Below are positions 1 through 36,200 of a stretch of DNA of 64,000 nucleotides, in pieces. The notes under the pieces are model-generated. The model saw only the letters and a program-made list of their open reading frames with translations, did no database searches and had not been told where the DNA came from. Within the stretch, counting starts at the first letter, position 1. Every line of letters starts with the position of its first letter. Made by a program: the position numbers and the translations under genes. Source of the DNA: Rodentolepis nana (lineage: Eukaryota > Platyhelminthes > Cestoda > Cyclophyllidea > Hymenolepididae); contig UZAE01000004.1 of the NCBI GenBank assembly GCA_900617975.1, positions 1-64,000 on the forward strand, in the 5' to 3' direction.

Positions 1-307
1 ATCAAATGGCAGGCGTCTTGATGGTTATCATTAGCCCTTTGGTTGACTTCAGACTTCACAGAGGAGAAGGAACATCAAATTGAAAAAAGTCGAGAGGGGG
101 GGGACAGAAGAGTGTTTCAAAGATGTAAGAGACAAACACAAAGGTAGAAAAAAGGTAAGAAGAGTACTGTGGAAATAGTCGAATATGGCATAGAGTGAGG
201 TGGTGGTAGTTTGAAGTGAGAAGTCAATTGCCAGTTAATAGACTTTTTGCCGTATGAATATACGTTGCATAGGATGCACCACGTGGAGGTAAGTCTATCG
301 CACACCC
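1..307 (-). repeat. Dispersed repeat copy A (cut by window edge)
   Basis: First of five related copies. It shares the block reading (on +) CACCACGTGGAGGTAAGTCT near 279-300, and the segment ATGGCAGGCGTCTTGATG at its left end, with copies at 16880, 23205, 25266 and 62914. By the orientation in which other copies end in (AAAT)n, this copy is on the minus strand and its tail lies outside the window. Confidence 0.8.
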
Positions 308-390
308 CGCCTCATTTATTGTCTACAAGTAACATAACTGAATTTAAAAAAATTGAGCTCAGATGTTAGAGCATTGATAGGATTTGTTGG

Positions 391-555
391 TTGAAATTGG
401 TGAAATCTTTCAAAATACCCCTCACCGCGACTAGCTCCGTGCCGGACTCAGAAGTGATTTCCATCGCTGTTAATCAAGAGATACGGAGAACTATTCGCAC
501 CAAAGTAATTCAAGAGGCTCCTTTCCTCAATCGTTTTTCCAAGTGCTTCCCAGGT
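391..555 (+). other. Unassigned exon-like open frame upstream of LLGL
   Basis: An open frame with coding-like composition includes PDSEVISIAVNQEIRRTIRT and ends near a possible donor (CCCAG/GTTGTT). It matches no LLGL segment I recognise and its exit phase does not fit the LLGL exon at 990. It could be an alternative or missed exon, a decayed sequence, or chance. The interval 592-989 holds no other supported feature, although a frame at about 905-960 (containing LYLSSGGGYDYRC) resembles an LLGL segment only weakly. Confidence 0.2.
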
Positions 556-989
556 TGTTTGCTCTTCTATTCGAAATATAATGTATTTTAGGCAGTGTTT
601 GCTACTTGCTTATTGATCACCCAGGATATACGGTATGCTTTCACCGATTGATTTTCTAAAATGGTTAAAAGTGAATATCGCTTATAGCAGAATAACCCCC
701 GGATTAAAACAAAATCAATTCAAGAATCCAGAGAACTATCAACCAAATAGTTTCTACTAAACTCGAAATATGTATAAACAAGGATAGCCTGCTGCTTTTA
801 AGAGAGAGATTAGAGATACACATTTTTCGGTTTGTACGCTGCATTACTCGAATGCGCTCTTCGACAGGCCTAGTCTTTCCTCCGTTATCCTCTCAATCGC
901 CACCGGGAAAAGTATTGCCTATGGGCATTAAGTGGTCTCTATTTATCATCTGGCGGTGGATATGACTATAGATGTATTCACTTCTGTAG

Positions 990-3900
990 GTGCTCTGTGA
1001 GGAGGAACTCGTAGCCGTTGACCTTTTGACCCCGGGATGGCCCATTTTTGAACTCCCCTACCTCAACTGTCTCCACGCCTCCTCTCTCACAGCATACGGC
1101 CTCTTCACTCAGGTCGATCCTGTCTTCTTGGAAGGTCTCGAATCGATCAGTGGAAAAGGAGATGCCGCTGGTAGGGCTCCAAATGCTCCAGGCATTTCAA
1201 CTCGTCCCTGGCCAATTAAAGGGGGTTACGGTATGGGATCACCCAATTGCAATAACGATTCCTTGATACCCTCAAATGACCTTTTAATAACCGGTCACGA
1301 AAATGGTGTCGTTCAATTCTGGAGACTCGGAGCCGGTTATTATGCTAGAAAAATCTTTAGTCTTTTCACTGGATCTCTCTTTGAAGGTGAATTTGGACCT
1401 GATTCTTTAGGGGTAAGGGACTGATTTCCATGACTTTGTCCTTCCTTAGGATGCTAATCGGGGTGTTGATGGTGAAACGGAGCCCTGGCCGCCTTTCCGT
1501 CTAGTCGGACTCTTTGATCCATTCATGGATGATGTTAGAGCCGCTATCAAGGTCATTCAATTAGTGGACCGAACGCTCGTGATTGGAGGTGCAGCTGGAC
1601 AGGTTAGTTTTTTTCCCTCTTCTCCCTTTTTCTTCATCGCATACTTCATCGCCTTCACTTCCTGCTATTCTCCCGCTCATTTAATAACTTCAGGTATCAG
1701 TGTGGCAAATATTGGCAAGCAAACCCACTATGATCACTCTCGATATACCTATTGCGATAGAGGTGCCTGGATTCAGATGGAAAGGACATGCTCCACTTAC
1801 TGTAAGTCTTTTGCTTATTTTTTAGGTGATACCAAATTGACAGCTACTGTTTAAACCGATCGTATAGTTGTGAAATGCGTAAAAACTTCATTTTGTGTCT
1901 TCGTTTAGTGATAACCAGCCTTGCTTCGATTATTAGCCAGCGTATTGATTGTCGGGAAATCTTTTATTGTTGTGCTAATTTGCGGTTATGAAATTCAATG
2001 TTCCCATCAGCAATTACTTGCCTTTCTATTTTGTCTCCTCTTTTCACTGTATGAACGCATACTCATTATATCCACTGCTTCGAAAGAAGGGTCAAAGACG
2101 AGACTCCAAAGATAAGCTGAATAGGCTTCGCAAGCTGTGTGTGTATTCGTGAGCCAAATTCCCTTTCAATTTTTTACCACTGACCTATGAGTTTGAGGGT
2201 CGATGCATGACCATCAGTACAGAACTATAAAAACGGGCTTTTTAATGTCGTATCGAAGGAATGTGTATTATCCATTCTACACCTAAAGCTTCGGGCTATT
2301 TGGACCTAAATCTGAGTTTACGGCTTGAAGTAGTAAGCATAGGCGTAAGAAAGTGACTTTGTAATTGTCCTGCTAATTAACGCCCTTCCTCGTTTCCAGT
2401 TAGGAGCCTAGGGTTAGCAAATAGAAGGAAAGCACGATTTAATGGAAGCTGTTATTTTTAACATATTTCTAGCAGCAGTGGGTTGAGAGAAAAAGATCAT
2501 TCTATTTCTTCCTAGCAATAAAATATCGCTTCATTGAATTATCAGGATGTCAATTTGAGTCATTTCCTGTCACTGCCAATTAGGGAGTGCCCAGTTCTGA
2601 CGTCGTCACTCCTGTTACTTTCCATTTCCCTTGCAGTAATGGAGTTCATTGTGTGATTTTAGCTTCGTCAACAGCAATCAGACACGTCTCAGCGTCTACT
2701 AGGCAACAGTCTCTTCCCAATTGCTCTTGCTCTCTGCCAACCTCCTTCTCCGGTAACCTGTCTCTCTGTTTGTGAACTCAACGACAAATCAGGTGGTAGC
2801 AGCAACCAACAGCAGAATGCCTCAGAGAGTAGTTTTGGAGTTCTAGTTGGCATTGGATCAGCCCACGGCTTCGCATTGCTACACATCAAACAGGAGGCAC
2901 CAGGACAAGCAACTGGTAGAAGTTTTACTGCCAACCTCGTTCTCCATCACTCGACTATTCCAGCGAATGCGGAGGCGCTGGAGGAAGCGTCGATAGGTGA
3001 TGGGTGGGCTCGAAGACGGACACGGGAATTGAAGAACTCTCTTCGAGACTCCTTCAGACGCCTGAAGAGGATGAAGTCGGGAAGATCGACTATCAATTCT
3101 CCCTCGGCTGCTCCAACTGTTAGTGTTAAACCAGTCACGGCTGGGTCACCCCCCGTAGCTCCGAAGTTCAATGATTCTGCGAGAGTTGGACTCAGAAAGA
3201 GTGTCACTAGGGTAAGCTTTTTTGTCACAATGGAACGAATGCGGGTCGATTATTTTTTTTATCTGATAAGCCACTTTAGTATTCAGTAATCTTATGCCTT
3301 TATTGTATTTACTTGGTTTCTCAAATATACCTGAAAACCCTTCCTTACTTTTTTATTCGCAGGTAGCAAAATCACAGCTAAGATTGGGTTTCCGTACAAT
3401 TTGCGGTGTATTCTCTGATCACAAGAATTAGGACTGGGTTTTAAAATGCGTCTATCATAATGAGAGCGAATGTGTATCTTCGCTTACTGAACGCGATAAT
3501 TAGTGCAAACGTCAACCGAGCAGACCGATTTCTAGCTGGAATTAATTTCCTTAGGGGATTACAAGGAAACAATGGAATACTCACATTTTACTTCATCCTA
3601 CACATCCCTATCCTAATCCCATTCAATAGAAAGGACCACCCACTAATCGAACCATTCGTAAACTGCATCAGAATTTGACAAACAACATCAGTGGCTGTAT
3701 CATTAGTAACTTCCGACCACAATTTCTAGTTGAATCTGTTGCCTCACTCAATTGTAAAGATGAAATCATCTTACTGTGATCTTGACCGAAGATGTACGAA
3801 GAAAGGCAGGATTCGAATCGGTGGTGGTTAGTCTTCTTTGCTTACAATTTACGGGTTTGAGTGCAATTCGGGAGTGATGTATGTGAAAGGTTTGAGACTC

Positions 3901-6711
3901 GGGCAAATCAGTTGTGCTCAATGCCACTTGGTTATATGCGTGCATGCATATAAGGTGAGGTGAAATCTATGAGAGGGAAGCATCTATAGGTCTGTCACTG
4001 CAATTATACAGACGTTAAATAACTCCAATTATAATGATCCTCGCCGTACCCAAAACGAGGCACCCAACGCAGTGCTGTTTTAGACCAAACCTGTCGTAAT
4101 CGCAACTTTTTATTTGATATTCAGCTAATTCATGGGTGGTAGTGGACAGGGTGGCAAATTGGATTGAACAAGCATCATCTTGAGGGTCAGGTCAAGCTAC
4201 TAACTTCTTGTTTACTCCAATATTTATTAAAGTAATAGAATATGAAGAGATGACGATTAAGGCAAATTATTTTACTAGTTCATAACTTGGAGAGAGAGAA
4301 AGAGAAAGAGAGGGGAAATAAAATTTCTTACAGTGGCCATCTGTGATGTATCTGTGTTTACATGCGAGAGCCCTGTGCCAATAGCTTTTAACCGGTATTT
4401 GACGGTTATCTTTACATCAATGTGTGATAGACTTCCATTATTTCATACAAATATCTGCTCATTTTCAGTCAACATCCGGAGCTACTCGGAATATTCAACT
4501 TCGTGGAAGTCTAAGGGCTTCTGCTTCTCGTATCCAAGGCGACTCTGTTGATGTCTCAATGAATCATTTCCCTACTGGTGGTGAGCGAGAGATTTGTGAT
4601 CGTCCAACTGCCACTGCCAACACCGCACTTGTCCGTTGCATGACCTTCGGACCTCCTCTCCACCACAGGCTCCGTCCTCCAACCGCCTCCTCGACTAACA
4701 CCGTTGGGTAAGTCACTCGACTTTCTGCGTACCCCCCCCCCCTCCTCCCCTATTTAATGGAAGAAGAGGACGTTGTCTGCCATTATTCATTGATATGTAT
4801 GAGTAAGTGGGCGTACTCAATGGCATTTAGTTTCTTTTTCGATTCGCATTTAAACTCCCACCTTCAAATTAGTATCAAATATGCGATTTTAGGAGGGTGT
4901 AAACTTCACTCGATAGGGCTTCTCTAAAGGTTAGGTTCTCTGTTTTACAAGCTTCATTCCTTGACTTAGTCAGCATCATTATTGGAGTTTATGATTCTAC
5001 ACTAATTAGGTTAAAACAGCTTTGGTGTTATTTACTAACTTCCTAATAATGGGAGAGTATTTGAACAGAACACACTGGCGATGAATGTGGGTCTAAAATA
5101 GTCCTACTATGCGTTAATTCGAAGTACACTGAGTAGTTTCCTGCGGTCTAATAAGACGAGCTATTTCTCATATTACTCTTATTGTCTAGTAGACGTAGAC
5201 AGCATCTAGATTTGTAGATATACGACTAGTCATTCTGTGACTGACATTCACTACACACACCAATGTGGCTAGGAAGCAAAACATTGGATAGTAGGGTCTA
5301 TTGGGAGAAAAACAGAGACAAGGAGAAAGAGTATGTGGGTCAGCGTCAAAAATCAACTGTAGGCCCACGACAAATGGGGTGTTTTCAAGGCCACGTGAGG
5401 GGTCTTGACAAGTGGTCATAACTACTATATATTTTCCTCTCTTTCATTAACTACTTGACATATTTGTTGTTCAAGACACCCCTTAAGCTTTCCAGTAGTC
5501 TTGTGATATATTTTTTTCAATCATAACAAATTGGTATGCATAGCTTGATATTCCTTTTGTTTAAGTGATTGGTGGAAAAGTGAAGTGTTCTCTTGCCTCT
5601 TTTGTCTCTAGTGCGGCTGGAAATTCCACCGGCGCAGTTGAAACTCCTCACCTTCTGGCCAGTTTCTTCGCAGGTACTAACGGAGGTGCCGCCATCGTAT
5701 ACGCACTCTTCGCAGACGACCCCAAACGCCCTGCTCGTATATCTTCACGGCAAGCCACCCAGGTGCAGCTGCAACATCGAGCGCCGATTGTCACCCTCCG
5801 ACTGATCGACACCAAAACCCACTGTCCCCTCATAAGCTCTTGTAGGTCTACTAGTCTTCCTTTTTTGTAACTATCACGCTACTGAAGTTCTCTCAGTAAC
5901 TATTTATTTCATTTTCAGCCATATATTTGCCTACATTTTCAGCACGTCACCACACTTCCTCTCACCATTCACAACAACCCCCTCCGCATCTTATTGTCAT
6001 CAGTGAAGAACAAGTTCGCCTATTCGCTCTTCCATCGATATCCCTCAAACAGAAGGCCCGAATCACTGCTAAAGATGGTTTCCGAATTAAAAGTGGCGAT
6101 ATTATAGCTTTCGGTCAGACATCTGGTAGGTTAACCTCCTTTTCTCAAATCACGAATTTACTGTACTAGTTGCAACTAGTTAAAATGGTTTTTCTCTTCA
6201 GGCGAACGAAATGCCGGTTTGTACGGTATTGAATTTGACTGCGTTTTTACAAATAATGGAGGGCAAGCGGTGGTCTTGTCAGTGCCACATTTGCGCCGAA
6301 GAGACACCATAGCCATGTTGGGAGGTTCTGATGTACTAGAAATGAATTCCATACTATTCGCTACAGCAGCATCAACGCAGCCAAAGATTATAGGGGCTCC
6401 TAGTTTAGGTGTCTATCAAATAGCCCCAGGTCAGCTGGCTATGTTTGACGTTATATTGGCCGGTCAGAGGTGTTCAGCTTTGGGTGCGCCCTATCAAACA
6501 GTGAATCAAGCACATCGGACAGGTCCTCACAACACCCCCAGTCCTTCACCACGTCTGAAACAGAGATTAATCAAGGCTCGGGCTGATACTGGTGCTAGAT
6601 CTTCTCCTTCAAGGTTTGTGTAACCAGCTTCCATTTTATCCAGCTCTTTTTCCTAGGAATCATTGGCTATTTTCCCCATTTCAGAGCAAACGGAACCGGA
6701 GTATGAGTTGA
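990..6711 (+). CDS. LLGL: Lethal giant larvae (LLGL) polarity protein, 5'-incomplete
   Basis: WD40/beta-propeller scaffold of the LLGL family, which at the cell cortex antagonises aPKC/Par6 to set basolateral polarity. Phase-compatible exons: 990-1412, 1450-1602, 1694-1801, 2693-3211, 4469-4707, 5612-5841, 5919-6125, 6202-6613 and a terminal exon about 6657-6711; together about 781 codons. Family landmarks in order are EEELVAVDLLTPGWP, LLITGHENGVVQFW, GFRWKGHAPL, GVLVGIGSAHGFALL, the basic serine block LKNSLRDSFRRLKR, FFAGTNGGAAIVYAL, QLQHRAPIVTL, ISEEQVRLFALP and CVFTNNGGQAVVLSVP, all in the order seen in animal LLGL. The N-terminal WD repeats are missing and are presumably left of the window. 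The last exon is uncertain: acceptors at 6657 and 6685 both give short tails ending at 6711 or 6706. Gene identity is secure; terminal boundaries are not. Confidence 0.9.
3023..3091 (+). other. LLGL: Polybasic aPKC-site block of LLGL
   Basis: Inside exon 2693-3211 the protein reads RELKNSLRDSFRRLKRMKSG, followed by RS. In animal LLGL the equivalent basic stretch binds membrane phosphoinositides, and its serines are phosphorylated by aPKC to release the protein from the cortex. Here the two central serines (NSLR and DSFRR) and all the basic residues are kept. The first serine of the vertebrate block is replaced by Glu (RELK), and two serines follow in KSGRS. Phosphorylation is inferred from family knowledge. 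Confidence 0.8.
4289..4316. repeat. GA-rich simple repeat
   Basis: Purine tract of GAGAGA/AAAGAG units within the LLGL intron 3212-4468. Nothing else is evident in that intron. Confidence 0.8.
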
Positions 6712-9700
6712 GATTTAGTTTGCACGCAAGTAAAGATAACAAAGGTGACTCTAACCTAGTGTGTTTTCATTTCCTCTTTATGCCTTTCCCCCGTTCTCCC
6801 GATTTTTGTCTATCTACCTTTGAGACTCCCGTAACAGTGCACGAGCACCTACACTCCGCCACCTCTTTTGCAGATAATCAGGAAATATAGATATAATTAG
6901 TTGCGTTTCCTTTTGGAGATAATATTGCTCTGTTCTTATTTGAAGTGGGGTGGGGTTGATTGATTCGGCACGCCAAGATGCGGCCAAGTAAAGGCACATT
7001 CTCTCTGGAGTCTTCCGGTTTTTTTACGCCGTTCCGAATATTTTACACAGAAATAAGTTGGAAGGGAAACGATAGTACAAGAGATTGAGATTGAGGAGTT
7101 ATGTGATTATTAATCTTGGCACACCGAGAAGTTTCGATGAGCTAAACCTGGGAGAAAACAAAATTCCTCTCTGTACCTGACACACTTAAACAATGAATTT
7201 GGTGAAATTGAAAAGAAAGCAAGTTCTTTGAGGCTCGAGGCAAAACTTAACTACTATCCATGAGAAAGAACGGTTTTTGTTGTCGAACGGTGTAATCAGG
7301 TATATTTGCATCGGCGCCATTCATTGTTCTACTTTCAGCTGGGAATGGTTACATCGAAATGTAAAATGGAATTCCCTTTCTGTGTTTCCACAGTGTCATC
7401 ATGGGACTGGTTCGAATTATTATTTCAACGTGGGTCCGCAGTCCAGCAGAAAAAGCATATAATATGTTCCCAATATTCACGTCAAAAAGTAATTATGTGT
7501 TCCAGTCAAATAATTGTACTTAGTCAAGGTTAGTCTCCCTAAGACGAAAGCTTGAGGACCTTCGGGGGACATCGCATGCAAAGAAAAATGGACTGTTACT
7601 CCTACTATGCCTTCTTCTTCTTCCCTAATTTAGTTTAGCCCAATTTGTGCTTTTAGTTTGCCATGATTTCACCTGAACCATACACACCAACCCGCGGTAT
7701 TGATGTTTTCTTTCACTAAAAGTTAATGCTAGATTTCCCAATACTGTATCACTACATGGGGCTGGTAGTGACGGTAGCTCCTCTTTTGTCCTCCTTGAAA
7801 TAAAGAGGCGCAGTCGTTCCTTTGAACTGCAGTGCTTGAAAGCATTGCTATGTGACCCCACTAAATGTAGGAATTTGACATAGTTTATTGATCTTTGTGT
7901 CATAGGATACTTATCACTTACTGAAAAACATTAGCACCTTTCTATTTATAAAATCTAATGAGATCCTCTACGACGATGATAATTAGATTTATTGATCATC
8001 AGAAGGTCAAGAAGTCTATCAATATTGTAAATAGGCTTATAAGGTCCTCGACTTTGCAGAGCTACTCTATAGGCTGCACATTCCATCTTCTACTTGTCAC
8101 TTAAAGAACTAGATGTAGTGAGGAGACAGTGGTAAGCAGAATTTCATGAGAAGGATCAGGTTACACGAGAGTGTGAGAGAGTACGGAAGTAGTGTGTTTA
8201 TAAAGGAAAAAAAGACGGACTTTCAGTAAAGGAGAGACAGCCGATGGACGAATGTATTATAGCACTCATCACACGGACGTCCGTATGTCTGCCAACAGAT
8301 AGCTTAACTGAGAAAAGTCAATGTAGAGAATTGGAAACCACTGCAGAGATTGATACTTTGGTCATACGTGCGGCGATAGGGGAGGGGGGGGGGTATTGAT
8401 ATTTAATTTGGCCAATCTTCATAAGATTGTCTTTCATTTATATTTTTTGCCCTTTGAGAGAAAATTACATAAGTAGTGACTACATCTGCTTTCTAGTGCG
8501 GTAAACATCACGGCCGAACGTTCCAGAATGGCCAAGCGCCCATGAGATTGCTTAGTTCAATCGTGTTAGCAGTGTGTACTTCATACTCCCCCCCCCCCAA
8601 CTATCTTGGGCTTGATAGTTAAAAGTATATATGGAATATGTGAAAATGTTCATAAGTTGATGGTTACTGTGTCTGTAGTACTGATACTTGTGTTCTGTGT
8701 ACTTTTAGTGAAGTGGTAAGATTGAAAGCCAGCGACAGATTGGCGTGGACCAGGTGATGTTGTCATCTTGAGGTTCTCTATTGCAGTAGGTGGTGTTTAA
8801 GGATGCTGTGTAGAGTGATAGATTTGTGCGGATTTTGTTGATTCGCTGCAGTTGATTCTGCCCTTTTTCACTTGCACGTGTTGCGTTTCTCGGTTGAGAT
8901 GGTAGAATGCTCTGTCAGAAAGTTGCGAATATTCTCGTGCATAGGGTTCGAGTCATCAGCATGAGCTATAAGTTCTGTGGAGAGTTCTCGTGTTTCAGTT
9001 TGGAACAGCTCGGTATCGAATTCCTTTAATTAATTGCCTATTATTGAGGATTGCTTGTGATTAGGGTCAAGAGAATCTTCCTTGTTCAAATATTGGCGTT
9101 TGATGGTTTAAACAGAAGTAAGAGGTGTATGAAAGTGTATCAAGTGATTATTTGTCGCATTTAGGGTCAGATCAGTGGGTTGAAGTACAATTTGTCTTAC
9201 CAACAAGGGACAACGGTGACTTTGAAATCGGTGGAATTTTCTCTTGAGGTAGCACTGTCAACCTTGGGGTATTTGCAGCCTGTTTGACATCTCTCATTAT
9301 GTCGTCTCATTAGGCCCAGTGATAATAAAAGATCTAGTTTCGGTGTTTTGAGGAGTTGTCATCAGGAGAAATTGAGATGTTTGACATGATTAATTCTATT
9401 TTCTGCTTGAGTTTTGTAAAAATGTCAACTTCTATCGCATGAACACGTAGCTGAACGTAATGCCCTTGAATCCTGTCGGCTACTTCAGCCAATTCGCCTG
9501 GGTTGCTTCTGAAAGTTCTGGTAACAAGATATGCTACTTTATTCACAGGAAGAATTTAGTCGACAAGGGATTGGATGTGGCGGAGTTGAGATTTATCAGT
9601 AGCATAGACAAATTACCTTTCACTCACAGTAGGTTTATCTTCAATTCGAATTTTGAATATTACTTAATTTGTAAATGTAAGACGTATGTTGAGTTATTAT

Positions 9701-10492
9701 TTTATTACAACCCAAGACAAGCTGGAAGTTTTATTTGTACGATTGTTTTTGATGTGAAGGCAAACGGAATAGCTTGTCTGTAGGTTCAAAACAGGATAAT
9801 GGAAGGCGGATGGATAGAGGCAGTGACCAATGCCAAGGTACCAAATAATCTTATCTCATTATTGTATTCGGTTTGTACAGTATTTGCATACAAGATTTTG
9901 CAGTTTCAGAGACCAATCTTCTTTATTTGCTATCTGAATTGCGGTTGTTATGAAAATCAGCCTTGTCACTTCACTTCATCATTTTAGCAGGAAGTAGTTA
10001 GCTTAATAACTGTTAATATATTGAGCGACTTGAAGTAGACAAACATCTTAGGGCTCTTATGAAAGTTATACAATGTTTAAAGCGGTGGCAACTCCGCCTT
10101 CTATTAGTCTCGATATTAACAAACCAACAGGCCATAACTTCCGGAAAATGCAACTGGTAACTCGAATTGCAGTGAGAATACAGATTTCTTGTCTGAGAGG
10201 TCAATTCTTAGAGTAAACAGAAACCATATTTCGACCTTAATTGTTCCAATACACAAAATATCTTCGATTGGTTCTCAAATATTGCCAATTATTAATTAAA
10301 TTAATAACGTTGGAATAGCTTTAAAGACGAAACAATGCAATAAGTACGTGTCTGAGTATATAGCCTAAATGTGCAGTCTTGTTGATAGTAAGTACAGATA
10401 TGCATGAATAGTAGCAAAATCTTCCAAATAAAACCAAATTTTCGAGCAGATGAAGATAGGGAAAGTTGGGGAGGGGGACATGAGGGAAGTGC
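6712..10492. other. Intergenic region between convergent LLGL and FAK
   Basis: No intact gene is visible. The interval contains homopolymer runs (G-run near 8383-8394, C-run near 8588-8597), scattered short open frames of no recognisable family (including a 92-codon minus frame at 7625-7903), and a possible decayed gag-like segment at about 9160-9550, listed separately. It must also contain the 3' untranslated regions of both neighbours, whose ends cannot be placed from sequence. Confidence 0.6.
9160..9550 (-). mobile_element. Possible decayed Ty3/gypsy-like gag fragment
   Basis: On the minus strand a frame containing NPGELAEVADRIQGHYVQL is followed, after stops or a frame change, by RHNERCQTGCKYPK. 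A Leu-Ala-x-x-Ala-Asp-(R/K)-(I/V) segment followed by a Cys/His-containing basic segment is the usual order in flatworm Ty3/gypsy Gag proteins. No long terminal repeats, protease or polymerase could be joined to it here. This is recognition of a weak pattern only, and the segment is not intact. Confidence 0.3.
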
Positions 10493-33236
<22,744 letters not shown>

Positions 33237-36200
33237 CTAAGAGAATTATCTCTAAAAACATCATACATCAACTGTAGTATTGGCATCACATTTTAATTTA
33301 ACGTATCCAAGAAAAGTAGACACGGTAATAATATCTGATTTATACTGTTCCATTTTATTCAATAAACTTATAAGGATGTGACTGAAGTGGCCATTTTCTT
33401 AATCATATTATTTACGAAATAGAGACGTCGAAAGCCAAGGTCAAATTTAAAATGGTAAACGAAGCTAAAGTTGAGCGCTCAACAGGACATAACAAAATAT
33501 ACACTTTTGTAACTTGTCATAAGAAAAATGTGAATTATATTAGTTGTAATTATTAATTAATTAACTAGTTCCTGTAACTTTAACGCAATTCACTAAACTG
33601 CAGACGATTTTTCTGTTTCTATTATTAAATTATTAAAATGAATGATCTCATTTCATTACGCCTCTTACATTTTTAATAGAATTTCTTCTCACTTGTGCTA
33701 GCACAGTACTTAAAGCATCATTAAGTTTAGTAAATCAGCTGTGATCCTAAATTTAAATAGATTCTAACTCATTGGTGCTACATCAGAAATAGTTTGACCG
33801 GAATATACATACATTTATTTATATACGCAACATATGTCAAGAATTGCCTGAAATTCGAAAACGATAAGAGTTCCACTTTGACATATTCATTTGTGTAGAT
33901 ATTGCCAAAGTGTTAATCATCACTCTACAAAGCTAATGTTTAGTCAATACTGAACGAACAATAGGAAGGCCGTGTATGTAGTTAATATTTTTATCTGATA
34001 AAGCCGTTATGGGTGATTAAACTGAATTACTCTACGCGGGGCCTGATTCACACAACATTGCACTGATTAGCAACATTATTGAAATTAAAAGTGTATCGAT
34101 ACATATTTTTTAATTTCTTCACTGCCCATTTTAATAATTTTAAAACATTATAGTCAGACACCAGACTTACAATCGCAATTCAGTTGTAATTTTGCAAATT
34201 TTGCTTTGAAAAGTTCTTTGAATCCTGAAAATAACATTTGAATTAAATTATGAAGGCATGCTTAAGAAGAGTCTATTAAAATGTAAGTACGTCCCCCTCG
34301 TAAGAAAATTAATCTAATGCAAATCAGAAGATACACTTGTTTGTTCAATAACCAAATTCATTTTCTCCTACAAATTACAAAATTCTAGCGGACTGCTACA
34401 CTAGTAAAGCCTTGACCGACTCAGAAATCTCTTTATGGAAGTATCTCCTTTATCAGAACTAGTCAAGCTACAGCGAAGCTAGTGAGGAAAGAGACGTATT
34501 AGAAAGAACTAGTTTATTTTAAAATACGATTTCGGTAAATGCGTATGGTTATTAAATAGATTTAAAATAATTCAAGTGAGCATTAATAGCTAAATATCTC
34601 TGAGCAGTGTTCTATACGTATGGTCGCACACTACAAATCCTGGCATGTGTGCCTGCGCTGACGTGTCCCACAAGTCTCAGGAAGAAATATTATTCCAAAA
34701 CTGATTAATTTTATTTTTGCTAAAATTACAGAAACCTGAGGAGTGGGAACTCACTTCGTGCAACAAAATTATGAAGAAAGATTAGTTACTTTATTCAGTG
34801 CTTCATTTATTCAAAAGCTTAATTTATCCATTAATGTTTATTGTATGCTAACATAAACTACTTTTGAAATTTAACCAAGTGCCCAAGTAAAATTTATATG
34901 GTTTTGATGTTGAATACATCTTATATAGTGGAATTCTTCAAAAATAAGTCTTGACTTACCCTCGGTAATCTCAATGACAAGATCTCCCCAACAATATATA
35001 GAGGAAGCGGACATACGCGTGGAAAACTTTTATTATGGACGTCAAATAGCTTTGTCATTAAACGCAATATTAATCCTCTTTCTATTAACAGTGCCCGATC
35101 ACATTTCTGTGTGTGTTCAATTTAATTTAATAACCATTGGTTAAGTGAAAGTGGTTAAAAAGATAGAGAAACGCTTTGTCGGACGTGTAAAGTGGAACAT
35201 TAATTCAATGTTGTAGAGTACAAATTGCTAGCAAATTAACCTAAGCAAACTCATATAGCGATGCTAATGCAATTAAGGAGCAAATGAGGTAATGAGTGTA
35301 GACACCACTCCATACTAGCAAACTGTATCATAGAGATCAGTGAGGATGAGCCAAGGCTCATTCCTCCAAATAGTAATTTCGCATCATCCCCATGGTAGGT
35401 CATGGAGTGGCGAACTCAATCAGCATTCATAATTTAGCCTGTCAGCAGCTAATCCGCCTTCTCTAAAATTGAGCATCCAAATCAAATACCACTGGTTTGT
35501 TCAATCAACTGATCAATTAGGACGAAGCTCGATAGTGTGAAAAGTTTCAATATCAGTTTTAAACAGTAGTTATATGGGAAGACTGATTTTTCTATCTCTA
35601 CGCCATTATAACATTGATGGCTTGCGAAATTTGAGGACATCTCGAAGACAGATCTTTCATTATTATATGTTGAAACTCAGTAAAAATAGGCGAAGTAATT
35701 CGAAATTCACAATGACAGTCCACGTGTAGAATTGGTTCAACCACGGTTTGCGATCACTTGCATGTAATACTATTGATGGTGATAATCTGTGAGGCTGAAC
35801 ACATAATTGGATTAACCCAAACTTTATTCTCCATAAAAAGAGTGGCAAAATTCCATCAGACATACTTAATAAATGGCAATTTATAATGCAGTGGAGGATA
35901 AATACTAATTGGTATTAGGCGAGAGATCATACGATTATCGAAAACAATTCCTGCTTTCCAACTGCTAATCGCGATACGATCTCCCTATTACACAACATGA
36001 GGAATTTAAGTGTTTCATACTTTATTTGCAATTCAGTAATTCAATCTCCCAAGCACTTTGCATGGTGTTATAACCAACAAAACCAAGCTCACATACGCTG
36101 TTGATGAACAAGACAATTATTTGAAGAAAATGAGTGTTCATAGTATTTATTTGAGCAGAGACTATTTTGGGCTCTCTCAAGGTATTCGAGCAGGATCGTA

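Noticed and set aside
117..305. Minus-strand frame within repeat copy A (MCDRLTSTWCILCNVYSYG); a similar one occurs in copy E
   Set aside because: It is the translation of the conserved end of the dispersed repeat, recurring because the repeat recurs, not a protein gene.
3772..3831. GGATTCGAATCGG resembling a tRNA T-arm
   Set aside because: No matching acceptor, D-arm or anticodon stem could be found around it.
34960..35026. Candidate FAK 5' exon with a GTAAGT donor on the minus strand
   Set aside because: One frame is phase-compatible with 33236, but the translated sequence shows no convincing F1 similarity and no start codon in that frame.
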